Assembly (NCBI GenBank): GCA_031292355.1
Contig: JARLHI010000040.1
Location: forward strand, 1-36,089
DNA: 36,089 bases
Source: Candidatus Obscuribacterales bacterium
GTDB lineage: Bacteria > Cyanobacteriota > Vampirovibrionia > Obscuribacterales > Obscuribacteraceae
Direction: 5' to 3'
Positions 16,159 to 24,068 of the stretch are shown one piece after another. Position 1 is the stretch's first letter. Each line of letters opens with the position of its first letter. Made by a program: the position numbers and the translations under genes. Under the pieces are notes generated by a model that was not told the DNA's origin, made no database searches, and saw only the letters and a program-made list of their open reading frames with translations.

Positions 16159-18369
16159 TTAGGACTTTGCCACCATCACAACCGTTGACCGCGGTTGAAT
16201 GATGAACAGAGGACCAACCGACTGAGCGTTGTCGACGCTGACAATGTCCTGTCCAGCCGGACGAGACGTGTCAACGACGAGCTGCCAGTTCTTGCCGGGA
16301 GGCAAGGTGACGGGCAGCGGTTCCCAGTACGAATTGGAAGCGAAATACACCGACGGATTGAACGAAGAGTCCTTTCCGTCGAACGGTGCAATTTCGCTTG
16401 CGACAAAGCGTGTTCCGGGCGTAGTGTCCGGGTCGTTCGGCGTTGTGCCATGCCAGATGCGTTGACGCGTGGCAGTGCGCTCGGCCGTCGCTTTGTCCTC
16501 ATCCTCTGGAAGGAGCCCTCGTGCTTTCGCAATTTCAATTCTCGCTTTTGCTGCAAGTATGGCAGCGTTTTGCGCTTCGGTGATCGTCTCAATGCCGAGA
16601 CGAAGTGCCTTGCGTAAAGCAATAATCATGCTGAAGTAGTTCAACATGTCTGCCGACTTGCCCATCTGTAGCCAGTTCAGCTCGTTGAGCTCGGTCTGAC
16701 ACCAGATGTTGTTGTTACCGAAAGTCGTCTGAGCGATTTCGTCACCGGAACGAATCATCGGCGTACCCTCGCTCAACATGAGGAGAGTGATGAAATTCTT
16801 CATCTGCTGCCGTCTTAGACTTTCGATTTGCTGCTTGCGATCATCTCCCAGAGGGGCAGTTGCGAGGTCACCTTCCCAGCCGCAGTTCCAGCTGAGATTG
16901 TTATCCGCTCCGTCTCTGTTGTTCTCGCCATTGAGCTCGTTGTGCTTGTTGTTATAAGCGACGAGATCGTACAGCGAAAAACCATCGTGGCAGGTGACGA
17001 AATTAATCGACCCCCGTCCCGATGCGGTTGGAAACAAATGGCGCGAGCCAGTCAGCAGGTCTTCCAGAGCCGCAACCTGACCTGTATCGCTTTTGACGAA
17101 GCGGCGCAGGGTGTCGCGATACTGGTCGTTCCATTCCCACCAGCGCTTGTCGGACATATGGCCCATTTTGTAGCTGGTGCAGCTCCAGGGCTCGGCAATG
17201 AGCTTGACTGAAGCCAGGACCGGATCACTTTCCATCTCCGCGATGATTGCCGTTTTGGCCTTCTCGACCTGGTCAGTGTCGATTGCGAAGGTGGCGGCAA
17301 GATCGAAGCGGAAGCCGTCGATGTGGTATTCGGTCACCCAGCGACGCAAGCAATCCATAGTCAGCTTCCTGACTCTGGGCTGATTGGCGTTCAAGGTGTT
17401 GCCGCATCCGGTGTGGTTGACATAAAGCTCCGGATGACCATTTTCGAGGTGGAAGTAGACTTCGTTGTCGAGCCCCTTCAGGCTGACAGTCGGTCCCTCA
17501 TGGTTGCCTTCGCGGTCGTGGTTGAAGACCACATCGAGAATGACTTCGATGCCGGCCCGGTGCAGTTCGCGAATGAGCAATTTGAACTCGTCCACTTGCT
17601 GCCCGAGCTTTCCGTAGAACGAATAGTGCGAGTGAGGCGCACCATATACGGTGGTCTGGTAGCCCCAGCAGTTCATCAGATGGCAGTCGGGTTGTTCGCG
17701 GTCATAAGGGTCAAACTCGGCGACAGGCAGAAATTCAACGGCAGTGATGCCGAGCTTCTGCAAATGCGGAATTCGATCAATAAAACCAGCGTACGTGCCA
17801 CGCTTGTCACCAAGTTTGATGTCGGCGTTGCCAGTCATGCCAGCGACATGAGCCTCGTAGATGATGGTGTCTTCCCAGCTGTGACGCGGAGGAGTGACAC
17901 CTTGCCAATCGAAGTTCGAGCGATAAGCAACGCATTTGGGAGCGATGCTTTTGTCGCGCGAAGGAACGAGGAAGCGGTTGGGGTCGTTGGGGTTGGAGTT
18001 GTCGTAGCCGAGCGCCAGTGGTCCGAGCTCATCGTATTCGGAATCGCCGACGACAGCAGTGGCCCAGGGGTCGATCAGTGTTTTGTTCGCGTTGAAACGC
18101 TTGCCGTCAATCGAAGGTGTGTAGGCGCCGCCCACCTGAAGGTTGTAGAGCGTGCCATTGGCCAAGCCGCGAACAAAGCGATGCCAGACACCATCGTCAG
18201 TGCGAATCAACGGAATGACGGTGGGGTTGTTGCTCCAGGGCTGGGTGTAGAGCAGGATGTTGACGAAGGTGGCGTTGTCCGAAGGAATGGCGAAGTTGAT
18301 GCCATCGTCTTGAACGTCCGCACCAAAAGGGCTCGCAGAGCCGTCTTCTAGTTTGATGTTTGTGAACAT
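16159..18369 (-). CDS. glgX: Glycogen debranching enzyme, GlgX/TreX type (GH13, isoamylase)
   Basis: Cleaves alpha-1,6 branches of glycogen or limit dextrins. With the ATG at 18369 (ACAGGAGA upstream) the protein has 736 residues, usual for the family; a longer frame by 17 codons lacks this site. An N-terminal CBM48-like domain (GASPFGADVQDDGINFAI region) precedes the GH13 barrel. Catalytic residues: Asp in DGFRFDLAAT near 355, Glu in LIAEPWS near 391, Asp in TCHDGFSLYDLV near 461; the GlgX marker NNKHNELNGENNRDG follows. A charged insertion of about 50 residues (AAILAAKARIEIAKARG...) precedes the C-terminal sheet domain. Classified as glgX; treX is an alternative name. Confidence 0.95.
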   Translation of the reverse strand: MFTNIKLEDGSASPFGADVQDDGINFAIPSDNATFVNILLYTQPWSNNPTVIPLIRTDDGVWHRFVRGLANGTLYNLQVGGAYTPSIDGKRFNANKTLIDPWATAVVGDSEYDELGPLALGYDNSNPNDPNRFLVPSRDKSIAPKCVAYRSNFDWQGVTPPRHSWEDTIIYEAHVAGMTGNADIKLGDKRGTYAGFIDRIPHLQKLGITAVEFLPVAEFDPYDREQPDCHLMNCWGYQTTVYGAPHSHYSFYGKLGQQVDEFKLLIRELHRAGIEVILDVVFNHDREGNHEGPTVSLKGLDNEVYFHLENGHPELYVNHTGCGNTLNANQPRVRKLTMDCLRRWVTEYHIDGFRFDLAATFAIDTDQVEKAKTAIIAEMESDPVLASVKLIAEPWSCTSYKMGHMSDKRWWEWNDQYRDTLRRFVKSDTGQVAALEDLLTGSRHLFPTASGRGSINFVTCHDGFSLYDLVAYNNKHNELNGENNRDGADNNLSWNCGWEGDLATAPLGDDRKQQIESLRRQQMKNFITLLMLSEGTPMIRSGDEIAQTTFGNNNIWCQTELNELNWLQMGKSADMLNYFSMIIALRKALRLGIETITEAQNAAILAAKARIEIAKARGLLPEDEDKATAERTATRQRIWHGTTPNDPDTTPGTRFVASEIAPFDGKDSSFNPSVYFASNSYWEPLPVTLPPGKNWQLVVDTSRPAGQDIVSVDNAQSVGPLFIIQPRSTVVMVAKS

Positions 18370-19039
18370 GGCGAAGTCTCCTGTGCGGTCGCTCTGCGCT
18401 TGTAAATCAAGGCAGTGCAATCGCTGTTGATGGTTTTTCAGTCGTGAAAGTCGTTTGTGGCGTCACTCAGTCAGATTCGACGGGCACACATATGCCTGGA
18501 AAAAGAGCGAGTGAGAGAATTGGTTTAATTTCTTAGTTAAATAATTACTCTTGAGAAAAGATTGAAAGGTTATCCAGAGACTACTGAAACAGGGAAAGCG
18601 ATCGCAATAGCCTGGAATTGCGTTTATGCTCGCTGTTATTGACGCTTCGCCACGGCGAAGTCGACGGGGTGTTCATGACAACCGTGTTTGACTGAAATAC
18701 CGGACAATTAGCGGCGGTGCGATAGTCATTATTGAATTAAGTCTTAGCAACTTGCGCTATCTGCGCGAGCGCCCCGTTTTTGCTCTGACAAGATGTAACT
18801 GCTATTCGAGCTTTTGTCCGCACTGTCACAATCTATGAACTCGTTTGGAAATAAAGGAGGTAATTGCTAAAAGTAAGTACTTCATGATTACTTTTCAAAT
18901 AAGCATTTAACTCGAAGCCAGATTTAGCTATTCCACGCCTATTTGCTCAAAACTTTTCCGCGTCTGTGCGCGGGCTTTGTTTGTTGCAATCACATAGACT
19001 TTCTAGAATCGACCAACCAGTCAGCAAAGGACTTCCGCT
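18370..19039. other. Divergent 670-bp region
   Basis: Separates the debranching enzyme and the S51 peptidase. It contains a 16-bp palindrome CTTCGCCACGGCGAAG (18645-18660; 7-bp arms) that could be an operator, and a strong AAGGAGGT at about 18856 that is followed only by very short frames (under 12 codons). No convincing gene or promoter pair was identified. Confidence 0.35.
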
Positions 19040-19759
19040 ATGACCGACTCAAAACATGTTTCCTCAGACAAGCGCCATATCGTCGCTATCGGCGGCGGCA
19101 TACTCGCTCCAGAAGTGCTCAAATACACATTTGCTCTGACCGGCAAACCTGTTCCCAAGGTGCTCGTCATCACAACTGCTACCGGCGATTCGACGGAATC
19201 CCTGGTGCGCATGTTCTCCAAGATGGCGATTTTGCCTTGTGAGGTGAGGACACTTGGCTTTTTTGCGCGCACACCTCCCAACCTGGAAGAATTGATCCTC
19301 TCGCACGACGTCGTTTTCGTAGGCGGAGGCAATACCAAAAGCATGCTGGCTGTGTGGCGTGAATACGGAGTCGACAAGATTCTGCGCGAAGCTTGGCAGC
19401 GCGGTATCGTTCTTGCAGGTAGCAGTGCCGGCGGCATTTGCTGGTTCGACGTCTGTATCACAGATTCCTGGGACGTGGAATACACGACCTTACCAGCCCT
19501 GGGATTCCTCAAAGGCAGCTGCTGCCCTCACTACGATGGAGAAGTCGGCCGTCGACCGCTCTATCACCGCTTAATTAGAGAAACACCACTGCCGGCTGGC
19601 TGGGCAATCGATGAGGGCGTGGGTATGCACTTTGTCGATCAAAAGCTGCTTCAGGTTGTTACACCTAAGAAGAATGGTGCTGCATACGGCGTGTGGCGCA
19701 CCGCAGATGGTGGCGTTACAGAAGTCAAAATGAGGACTGTCTTCATCGGCGACCAATAA
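19040..19759 (+). CDS. Peptidase S51 family protein (dipeptidase E-like)
   Basis: Serine peptidase with the class-I-glutaminase-like fold that removes N-terminal aspartate from dipeptides in PepE. 239 residues. Visible: IGGG at 17-20, VFVGGGNT near 94, nucleophile elbow AGSSAGGICW with the second Ser near 131, and the histidine segment CCPHYDGE near 160. Cyanophycinase belongs to the same clan, but its longer core is missing here, so a PepE-like peptidase is more likely. An AAGG precedes the ATG about 10 bases upstream. Monocistronic or joined with the 110-residue gene 60 bp downstream. Confidence 0.88.
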   Translation: MTDSKHVSSDKRHIVAIGGGILAPEVLKYTFALTGKPVPKVLVITTATGDSTESLVRMFSKMAILPCEVRTLGFFARTPPNLEELILSHDVVFVGGGNTKSMLAVWREYGVDKILREAWQRGIVLAGSSAGGICWFDVCITDSWDVEYTTLPALGFLKGSCCPHYDGEVGRRPLYHRLIRETPLPAGWAIDEGVGMHFVDQKLLQVVTPKKNGAAYGVWRTADGGVTEVKMRTVFIGDQ

Positions 19760-19819
19760 AACCTCCTGGCGTGGTCGCTTTCTAACCTTCATGTTCATCA
19801 ACTTTTCAGGAGCAATGCA

Positions 19820-20152
19820 ATGACGGCTACTCAAGACAATTACCCGACTGTGCATCAAGAGCTGATCGGTCGCCACAAGCAAAACTTCCGCCGCCATGCG
19901 GAAGCAGTGCTTGGGAATCTGAAAGAGTTCAGAGAAACCGGTGACTGCGGAGCCTTCTGGGTAAAGACCGACACGCGTCTGGTCGAAGCCTGGTCGGTAA
20001 AGGTCGGGGTTGCAGACCATGACTCGCTGCGCGCCCTCTGCGCAAGTATCGAGAAAGGCGAATCGACGCCTGCTCTCGACAGACTGGTGAGCATGTATGT
20101 GTGCACGCTGACGGGCAAGTTGCCGAATGGGCAGCGCTTCTTCATGAATTGA
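19820..20152 (+). CDS. Hypothetical protein, 110 aa
   Basis: Not recognised. Strong AGGAG before the ATG. Soluble, mixed charge, with a helical N-terminal half (HQELIGRHKQNFRRHAEAVL) and a Leu-rich segment at 70-95. It follows the S51 peptidase by 60 bp on the same strand and ends at a strong terminator. Part of a stretch of short lineage-specific genes with near-identical ribosome sites. Confidence 0.7.
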   Translation: MTATQDNYPTVHQELIGRHKQNFRRHAEAVLGNLKEFRETGDCGAFWVKTDTRLVEAWSVKVGVADHDSLRALCASIEKGESTPALDRLVSMYVCTLTGKLPNGQRFFMN

Positions 20153-20215
20153 AGAGCGGCGAATTTGGAATGCAGGTGAGAACACGAAAAGTGCGGCGTC
20201 TGCCTGATTCAACTG

Positions 20216-20257
20216 GGGAAAGATGTTGTGCGTCACCACATCTTTCCCTGATTTTTT
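20216..20257 (+). terminator. Strong rightward intrinsic terminator
   Basis: A 15-bp stem with one mismatch (20216-20230 with 20234-20248, tri-nucleotide loop CGT) followed by ATTTTTTG. Ends the 110-residue gene transcript. Confidence 0.9.
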
Positions 20258-20269
20258 GTGTTGGCAGAA

Positions 20270-20288
20270 ACTTTGCCTAAAACAATAT
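20270..20288 (+). repeat. Convergent-junction element, copy C
   Basis: ACTTTGCCTAAAACAATAT, lying between the T-runs of two facing terminators (20216-20257 rightward, 20291-20329 leftward). Here the gap from the rightward T-run to the element is 12 nt instead of 7. Confidence 0.7.
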
Positions 20289-20290
20289 AG

Positions 20291-20329
20291 AAAAAACAAA
20301 GCCTGATTTCGACAAGAGATCAGGCTTTG
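20291..20329 (-). terminator. Leftward intrinsic terminator of the A-domain paralogue
   Basis: CAAAGCCTGAT (20297-20307) pairs with ATCAGGCTTTG (20319-20329); minus-strand TTTTTT follows. The stem sequence is nearly the same as that behind the second paralogue (21428-21459), so it was copied with the gene. Confidence 0.9.
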
Positions 20330-20337
20330 CTTGTATG

Positions 20338-20979
20338 TTACGCCTGTACGCAAGCGTTTAGCAAACGGCGTGCTTGAGTGGATTGACGCATTGCCGCAAA
20401 AACTTGACTGAGAATCTCGCCAAGTTGTTCGGCAGAAGCATTGCTCAGAGCAAATTCCAGCATCAATGCATTCTGGGCGTTTTCGAGAAGAGCTTTTGCC
20501 GCGGAAACATCTGCCGAAGGCTGCGCCTTTTTCGCAATTCTGGTCAGCTCGGTGAGTTCCTGTTCGAGAATGGCCAGATTCACCCTGATTGTGTGTCTTG
20601 AGTCGCGCGCCTCCTGCAGTGGGTTTTCCTTGGGCGGCTGCTCAGACTCTACTGTAAGGGTACCTTCCGTGACCAGCGTGCCGGCTAGCACATTGCACTG
20701 CGATGACGACGCGCTGATGAGAGCTGGCGAGGAGACTCCGGCAATCGCGCTTTCGTCGACGTAAGCTGTGCCTTCGAGCACTTGACCATCGAATTTGATG
20801 ATGTCGCCTGCGTTATAGGTAAGGATGATTTTGGGGCGGCTGAAGAAGCTGGCGATGACGCTTTGTGTTGGCTTCTTCGCTGTTTCCTCTTGGGTCGGCT
20901 GCGAGATTATTGCAGGTGTGCGCAAAAGGTTCTCGAGCCAGTTTTGAAATCGGCGCCATTGAGTGGTGAGAGAGGTCAT
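20338..20979 (-). CDS. Small coiled-coil protein with inserted KdpB-like actuator segment
   Basis: 213 residues from the ATG at 20979 (AGGAG 8 bases upstream; an earlier ATG at 21045 has none). Residues 1-22 (WRRFQNWLENLLR) and 118-213 are homologous to the 140-residue paralogue at 21468. Between them, residues 50-113 are absent from the paralogue and resemble the actuator domain of the P-type ATPase KdpB: AGDIIKFDG at 57-65, then EGTAYVDESAIAGVSSPA, then AGTLV. In KdpB the phosphatase loop reads TGES; here it is AGVS (80-83), so the catalytic glutamate is lost. No transmembrane, phosphorylation (DKTGT) or nucleotide domain is present. The tail is helical (RVNLAILEQELTEL). A binding or regulatory role is likely; ion transport is excluded. 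Confidence 0.8.
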   Translation of the reverse strand: MTSLTTQWRRFQNWLENLLRTPAIISQPTQEETAKKPTQSVIASFFSRPKIILTYNAGDIIKFDGQVLEGTAYVDESAIAGVSSPALISASSSQCNVLAGTLVTEGTLTVESEQPPKENPLQEARDSRHTIRVNLAILEQELTELTRIAKKAQPSADVSAAKALLENAQNALMLEFALSNASAEQLGEILSQVFAAMRQSTQARRLLNACVQA

Positions 20980-21384
20980 GAGACATGCTCCTGGGTTGAC
21001 TGTGGGTCGTTGAGGGTAGTTTTGAAAATGGATTTGAATGCGCACACCAAGACAACCTCTGTTGAAGAGAAGATTCGTAGGGCTGAAATAGGGTAGGTAG
21101 ACTGTTGCGGCTGATTAAATGCTCAAAAATAGTGAAAGGATGATGGCACTAACTCTATGCTCTCCGACAGTGCGATTGCCAGTTTTTGAGGTCATGATTG
21201 TTGATGATCCGAACTCCCATAAAATGCCACCAATCGTTCTACGCGTGCGATTCTGCAAGAACCGGGGTTGCAAAGCTTGCGCAGCTATCGCGTCAATTTG
21301 TTATCAATATCGATTTAAGCCAGGCGAAAATGATGGTATTGCTTTTGGTGTCTGATGCTTTTATGATTGTCGTTTTTGTTCAAG

Positions 21385-21402
21385 ACTTTGCCGAAAATGA
21401 TA
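21385..21402 (+). repeat. Convergent-junction element, copy G
   Basis: ACTTTGCCGAAAATGATA, preceded by TTTTTG and six bases, the same layout as copies D, E and F. It lies 26 bp beyond the terminator stem of the 140-residue paralogue, in the opposite orientation to that gene. It is the only copy not between convergent genes, and its position relative to the terminator parallels copy C, so C and G may be duplicates. Confidence 0.65.
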
Positions 21403-21427
21403 AGTCGAAAATATAAAGGCGAGAGAA

Positions 21428-21459
21428 CAAAGCCCGATCTCTACTGAGATCAGGCTTTG
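21428..21459 (-). terminator. Leftward terminator of the short paralogue
   Basis: CAAAGCCCGATCTC (21428-21441) pairs with GAGATCAGGCTTTG (21446-21459), one C/A mismatch, loop of 4. The following minus-strand run is only TTGTTCTCTC. Confidence 0.75.
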
Positions 21460-21467
21460 CTGGGATA

Positions 21468-21890
21468 TCATTCTCGAACGCACGCCTTGAGCAAATGGCG
21501 CGCTTGATTCGATTGATTCATTGCCTCGAAAACCTGACCAAGAATTTCGTCACGCTGCTTCAAAGAGGCGGCACTTAGCGCAAACAGAGCCATTTCCAAA
21601 AGCAGGGCGCCCTGAGCTTTTTCAAGAAGTCTTTTGGCTGCGGTAACGTCTGCGGAGGGTGGTGCGTTTTCTGCTATCGCACTAAGCTCGGTGATTTCCT
21701 TTTCGAGGATGCTCAAATTCACTCTGATGGTGTGCCTTAGGACGCGCAAGCTTTGGAGTGGGTTTTCCTCGGCCGGCGTATTGAATTCAGCGGGGGTAAA
21801 TGTCTTGGTTTGGGACGCGTCGCCAGGTGCTTGCAGAAGGTTTTTGATCCACTTCTGAAATTGGCGCCACTGGTTGGTGAGAGATGGCAT
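21468..21890 (-). CDS. Small coiled-coil protein, paralogue without the insertion
   Basis: 140 residues. Its N-terminus (SLTNQWRQFQKWIKNLLQ) and its helical part from residue 42 on (NPLQSLRVLRHTIRVNLSIL...) align along their whole length with the 213-residue neighbour, but a 20-residue linker replaces the KdpB-like segment. AGGAG and the bases around it are also conserved between the two leaders. Arg/Leu/Ala-rich helices predict an oligomer. Function unknown. The pair is a tandem duplication with either gain or loss of the actuator-like domain. Confidence 0.78.
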   Translation of the reverse strand: MPSLTNQWRQFQKWIKNLLQAPGDASQTKTFTPAEFNTPAEENPLQSLRVLRHTIRVNLSILEKEITELSAIAENAPPSADVTAAKRLLEKAQGALLLEMALFALSAASLKQRDEILGQVFEAMNQSNQARHLLKACVRE

Positions 21891-21976
21891 GGAACATACT
21901 CCTGATTGATCTCCCTTGAGGAGAGGTTATTACGTTTGAGAATGGGTTTGCACGCCACCACGATGGTTAGGTTTTG

Positions 21977-22024
21977 ACTGAAAGAGAGGGGAACGACGAG
22001 GTTGTCGCTCCCCTCTCTTTCAGT
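21977..22024 (-). terminator. Long hairpin after the 22.0-kb membrane gene
   Basis: A stem of about 20 bp with one mismatch (ACTGAAAGAGAGGGGA at 21977-21992 pairs with TCCCCTCTCTTTCAGT at 22009-22024, extended inward by CGAC/GTCG). No long T-run follows on the minus strand; still well placed as a terminator. Confidence 0.7.
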
Positions 22025-22051
22025 GCATTTAGCGAAATGCGGCGCAGATAG

Positions 22052-22612
22052 CTACGACCTGGTCGAGTCCGAGTCGATGGTGGCAACGATCAGCAACATC
22101 GCCCAGAGCCCCAGAGCTGCTCCAAGGAACGGCTGGAGAGCTGGTGATGCGCTGAGACCAGCGGTCAAAATGGTGACCAGAGTAGTTGCGAGTGCAATGA
22201 CCAGAGCCCATGTGGCACATCGTCGCGAAAACGCGGTGAAGTTGAGCCGCCGGCTTTGACCCACCCAGGTGGTCAAGAAAAGAGCCCCGACGGCGATACA
22301 GGCTGGGAATACGCTTGGATAGTACCATTCAGCGAGCCAAAGTAGCGCGCCAAGCAGGCCGCCGATGGTCATTCCCCCGATTGAACCAAGAATGGTGCCA
22401 AGCGAGAGGTTGAGGTTTTTCGTGGAGAAGTAAGCGGCGCCGAAGGAAGCCGAAGCGAGAAGGGCGCTTATTAGAGCCCAGTCCAGCGTCGGCAGGGTGA
22501 AACGTGAGGAGACCAGACCCGCGGTGCAGGCGGCTGTGGTGCTCCAGGCGAAGGAATAGAGGACTTTTAGTAGCAGCTTTTGGCTTGGTTGCAAGCGCTT
22601 GCTGTTGCTCAT
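22052..22612 (-). CDS. Polytopic membrane protein, unknown
   Basis: 186 residues from the ATG at 22612 (AGGACAG upstream). Five hydrophobic helices are evident at about 16-36, 44-62, 69-95 (glycine-rich: GTILGSIGGMTIGGLLGALL), 98-118 and 132-180 (two passes). Glycine-zipper-like packing in the third segment. No family recognised. It is a single gene with its own terminator. Confidence 0.7.
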   Translation of the reverse strand: MSNSKRLQPSQKLLLKVLYSFAWSTTAACTAGLVSSRFTLPTLDWALISALLASASFGAAYFSTKNLNLSLGTILGSIGGMTIGGLLGALLWLAEWYYPSVFPACIAVGALFLTTWVGQSRRLNFTAFSRRCATWALVIALATTLVTILTAGLSASPALQPFLGAALGLWAMLLIVATIDSDSTRS

Positions 22613-22692
22613 GGGAACTGTCCTATCTTTCATTTGCTGAGAAAACTTAGTCAAATTTGGATTCTTAGGCGTCAGTAAGAGCGTGAAAGCAC

Positions 22693-22722
22693 GGAAGGAG
22701 CGGCAACTTTGTCGCCCCTTCC
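22693..22722 (-). terminator. Hairpin after the 151-residue gene
   Basis: GGAAGGAGCGGC (22693-22704) pairs with GTCGCCCCTTCC (22711-22722) with one mismatch and one G-T. Short minus-strand tail GTGCTTTC. Confidence 0.65.
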
Positions 22723-22731
22723 ATTAGCAAG

Positions 22732-23187
22732 TCAGACGAACCAGCTTTTCAGCCATCGCCAAACCTTCTCTTCGAAGGTCAGCGGAAATGGCTTGCTGCT
22801 CCAGACCAGGTATGGTTCCGTGAAATACGCCACTGTCGTGTACGGTACGGCGATGACGCACGTCGTCGATAAGTCTGGATACGAGCGGATTCGGACGTAC
22901 CAGCCAGCCGAGCGAAGCGCGGCGGACACGTCGTTTAACAGCGACTCGGGCATGTCACGCAAGGTCATACGATCTCTTCCTGAAGCGACAAACGCAGTGA
23001 ACGCCGCAGGAAAAAGAGAGATGGCTTGAGCCTCACCGAGTTGCGCGAAAGGCCTTCCGGCTGCTGTGAGCAAACGGAAAACTTGATCGCCGTTCGGCGA
23101 TAGCCAACTGCCTGTCTGGTTGTTAGTCGCCGAGTTCACAGTGGCTTGCACTGAGCGCGGGGAAGGAATGTTCAATTTGATGGTCAT
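22732..23187 (-). CDS. Hypothetical protein, 151 aa
   Basis: Start ATG at 23187 (AGGGGC upstream); a TTG two codons earlier is less likely. The protein is soluble, mixed alpha/beta, with a conserved-looking C-terminal aromatic tail (TFEEKVWRWLKSWFV) that could be an amphipathic membrane-contacting helix. No family recognised. It lies 33 bp downstream of a small membrane gene on the same strand, so the two are likely co-transcribed. Confidence 0.65.
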   Translation of the reverse strand: MTIKLNIPSPRSVQATVNSATNNQTGSWLSPNGDQVFRLLTAAGRPFAQLGEAQAISLFPAAFTAFVASGRDRMTLRDMPESLLNDVSAALRSAGWYVRIRSYPDLSTTCVIAVPYTTVAYFTEPYLVWSSKPFPLTFEEKVWRWLKSWFV

Positions 23188-23220
23188 GGTCAAAGCCCCT
23201 TAGTAGCTCAGTGCGTGGTT

Positions 23221-23538
23221 TCAGGCGGCTTTCTTGCCGAAGAACTTGAAGCCGTAGTGGATGATTTTCAGCAGGCCGACGACGAACAGCGCAACCTGCG
23301 CCGCCATGATGCTCATGGCGAACCAGCCGGCGCCGAGCAACGCGAGGGTGAACAACCAGTGTGAGGCGACGATCAGCAGCAAAACCGCCACCGGGACTGC
23401 CGCACACATGAAGAGGTGTTCGTCGTCGAGATGGGCCAGTTTGGGATGTGACTTCAAGAAGTTGAAGATGACATAGCCGAGCCAGAAAGCGCCGATGCAC
23501 TGAATGATGGCGATGGGGTCTGCGAGAAAATTCGACAT
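23221..23538 (-). CDS. Small membrane protein, three helices
   Basis: 105 residues from the ATG at 23538 with AGGAG 7 bases upstream; the open frame extends to 23739 but that part crosses the divergent cupin gene. Hydrophobic segments at about 8-26, 46-70 and 73-95, basic C-terminus (GFKFFGKKAA). No family recognised. First gene of a two-gene unit with the 151-residue protein. Confidence 0.72.
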   Translation of the reverse strand: MSNFLADPIAIIQCIGAFWLGYVIFNFLKSHPKLAHLDDEHLFMCAAVPVAVLLLIVASHWLFTLALLGAGWFAMSIMAAQVALFVVGLLKIIHYGFKFFGKKAA

Positions 23539-23662
23539 GATTGCTCCTGTAAGACCTGGTTGGTCTTGTTTAAGCGTTGAAGAGAAGGCACGTTGTTGTG
23601 CCCGTAAGGCTTGGGTGGTGGTACGATTGGCATCTTGCGTGCACAACTTTTGAGGCTTCAGA

Positions 23663-24025
23663 ATGACCGACGAGAATCGATTCGACCGCCCCTGGGGCAG
23701 CTTTTTCATTCTGGACGACCAGGAACACACAAAGGTCAAACGCCTTTATGTGAAGCCAGGGCAGCGCCTCAGCTACCAAAGCCACGTCCATCGCGACGAA
23801 CACTGGGTTGTCGTAAGGGGTGTCGCTCAGGTCACGCTCGACGATGTGACAAAGGACTATCACTACGGCGAACATGTCTTCATCAAGCGAGGAACGAAGC
23901 ATCGTCTCGCTTGTCCAGGGCAGGAGCCCGTTGAAATCATAGAAGTACAGACCGGTGACGCCTTCCCAGAAGAAGACATCACCCGCTACGAAGATGATTA
24001 CAACCGGGCTGGCCGCTCCGATTAG
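23663..24025 (+). CDS. Cupin, mannose-6-phosphate isomerase (type II) domain protein
   Basis: 120-residue single cupin of the type found at the C-terminus of bifunctional mannose-1-phosphate guanylyltransferase/phosphomannose isomerases: RPWGSF at 9-14, VKPGQRLSYQSHVHRDEHW with the metal-binding H-x-H and E, then HYGEHVFIKRGTKHRL with the second histidine, ending TGDAFPEEDITRYEDDYNR as in that family. The guanylyltransferase domain is absent, as in other stand-alone versions. Likely interconverts mannose-6-P and fructose-6-P. No clear ribosome site is seen (TTTGAGG about 12 bases upstream). Confidence 0.9.
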   Translation: MTDENRFDRPWGSFFILDDQEHTKVKRLYVKPGQRLSYQSHVHRDEHWVVVRGVAQVTLDDVTKDYHYGEHVFIKRGTKHRLACPGQEPVEIIEVQTGDAFPEEDITRYEDDYNRAGRSD

Positions 24026-24068
24026 GTCGGCCGCCGGGAATTATTCGGCAGCGTCTCTAGTGGGAATA

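Larger units (their letters stand above)
20980..21467. other. Gap between tandem paralogues
   Basis: About 490 bp between the two duplicated genes. It carries the terminator of the upstream paralogue, element copy G, and presumably the promoter of the downstream gene. A rightward frame of 78 codons (21119-21355) was judged unlikely to be a gene. Confidence 0.4.

Noticed and set aside
17323..18351. Long rightward frame of 342 codons opposite the debranching enzyme
   Set aside because: It lies entirely within a gene with complete catalytic motifs on the other strand; its product is Val-rich and resembles no family, as expected from reverse-complement shadow of GC-biased codons.
18830..18870. 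Possible leader peptide with AAGGAGGT
   Set aside because: The frames next to the strong ribosome-like sequence are 8-11 codons and show no attenuator hairpin or link to the next gene, about 180 bp away.
20270..20290. Reading the ACTTTGCC element as an ordinary promoter (TTTGCC / TAAAAT)
   Set aside because: The two hexamer-like parts touch instead of being 16-18 bp apart, and almost all copies face into the ends of convergent genes.
19571..20353. Leftward frame of 260 codons
   Set aside because: Runs antisense through two rightward genes with good ribosome sites and through two terminators.
21119..21355. Rightward frame of 78 codons between the paralogues
   Set aside because: No ribosome site, erratic composition, and it occupies the expected promoter/terminator gap of the paralogue pair; kept only as a caveat for element copy G.
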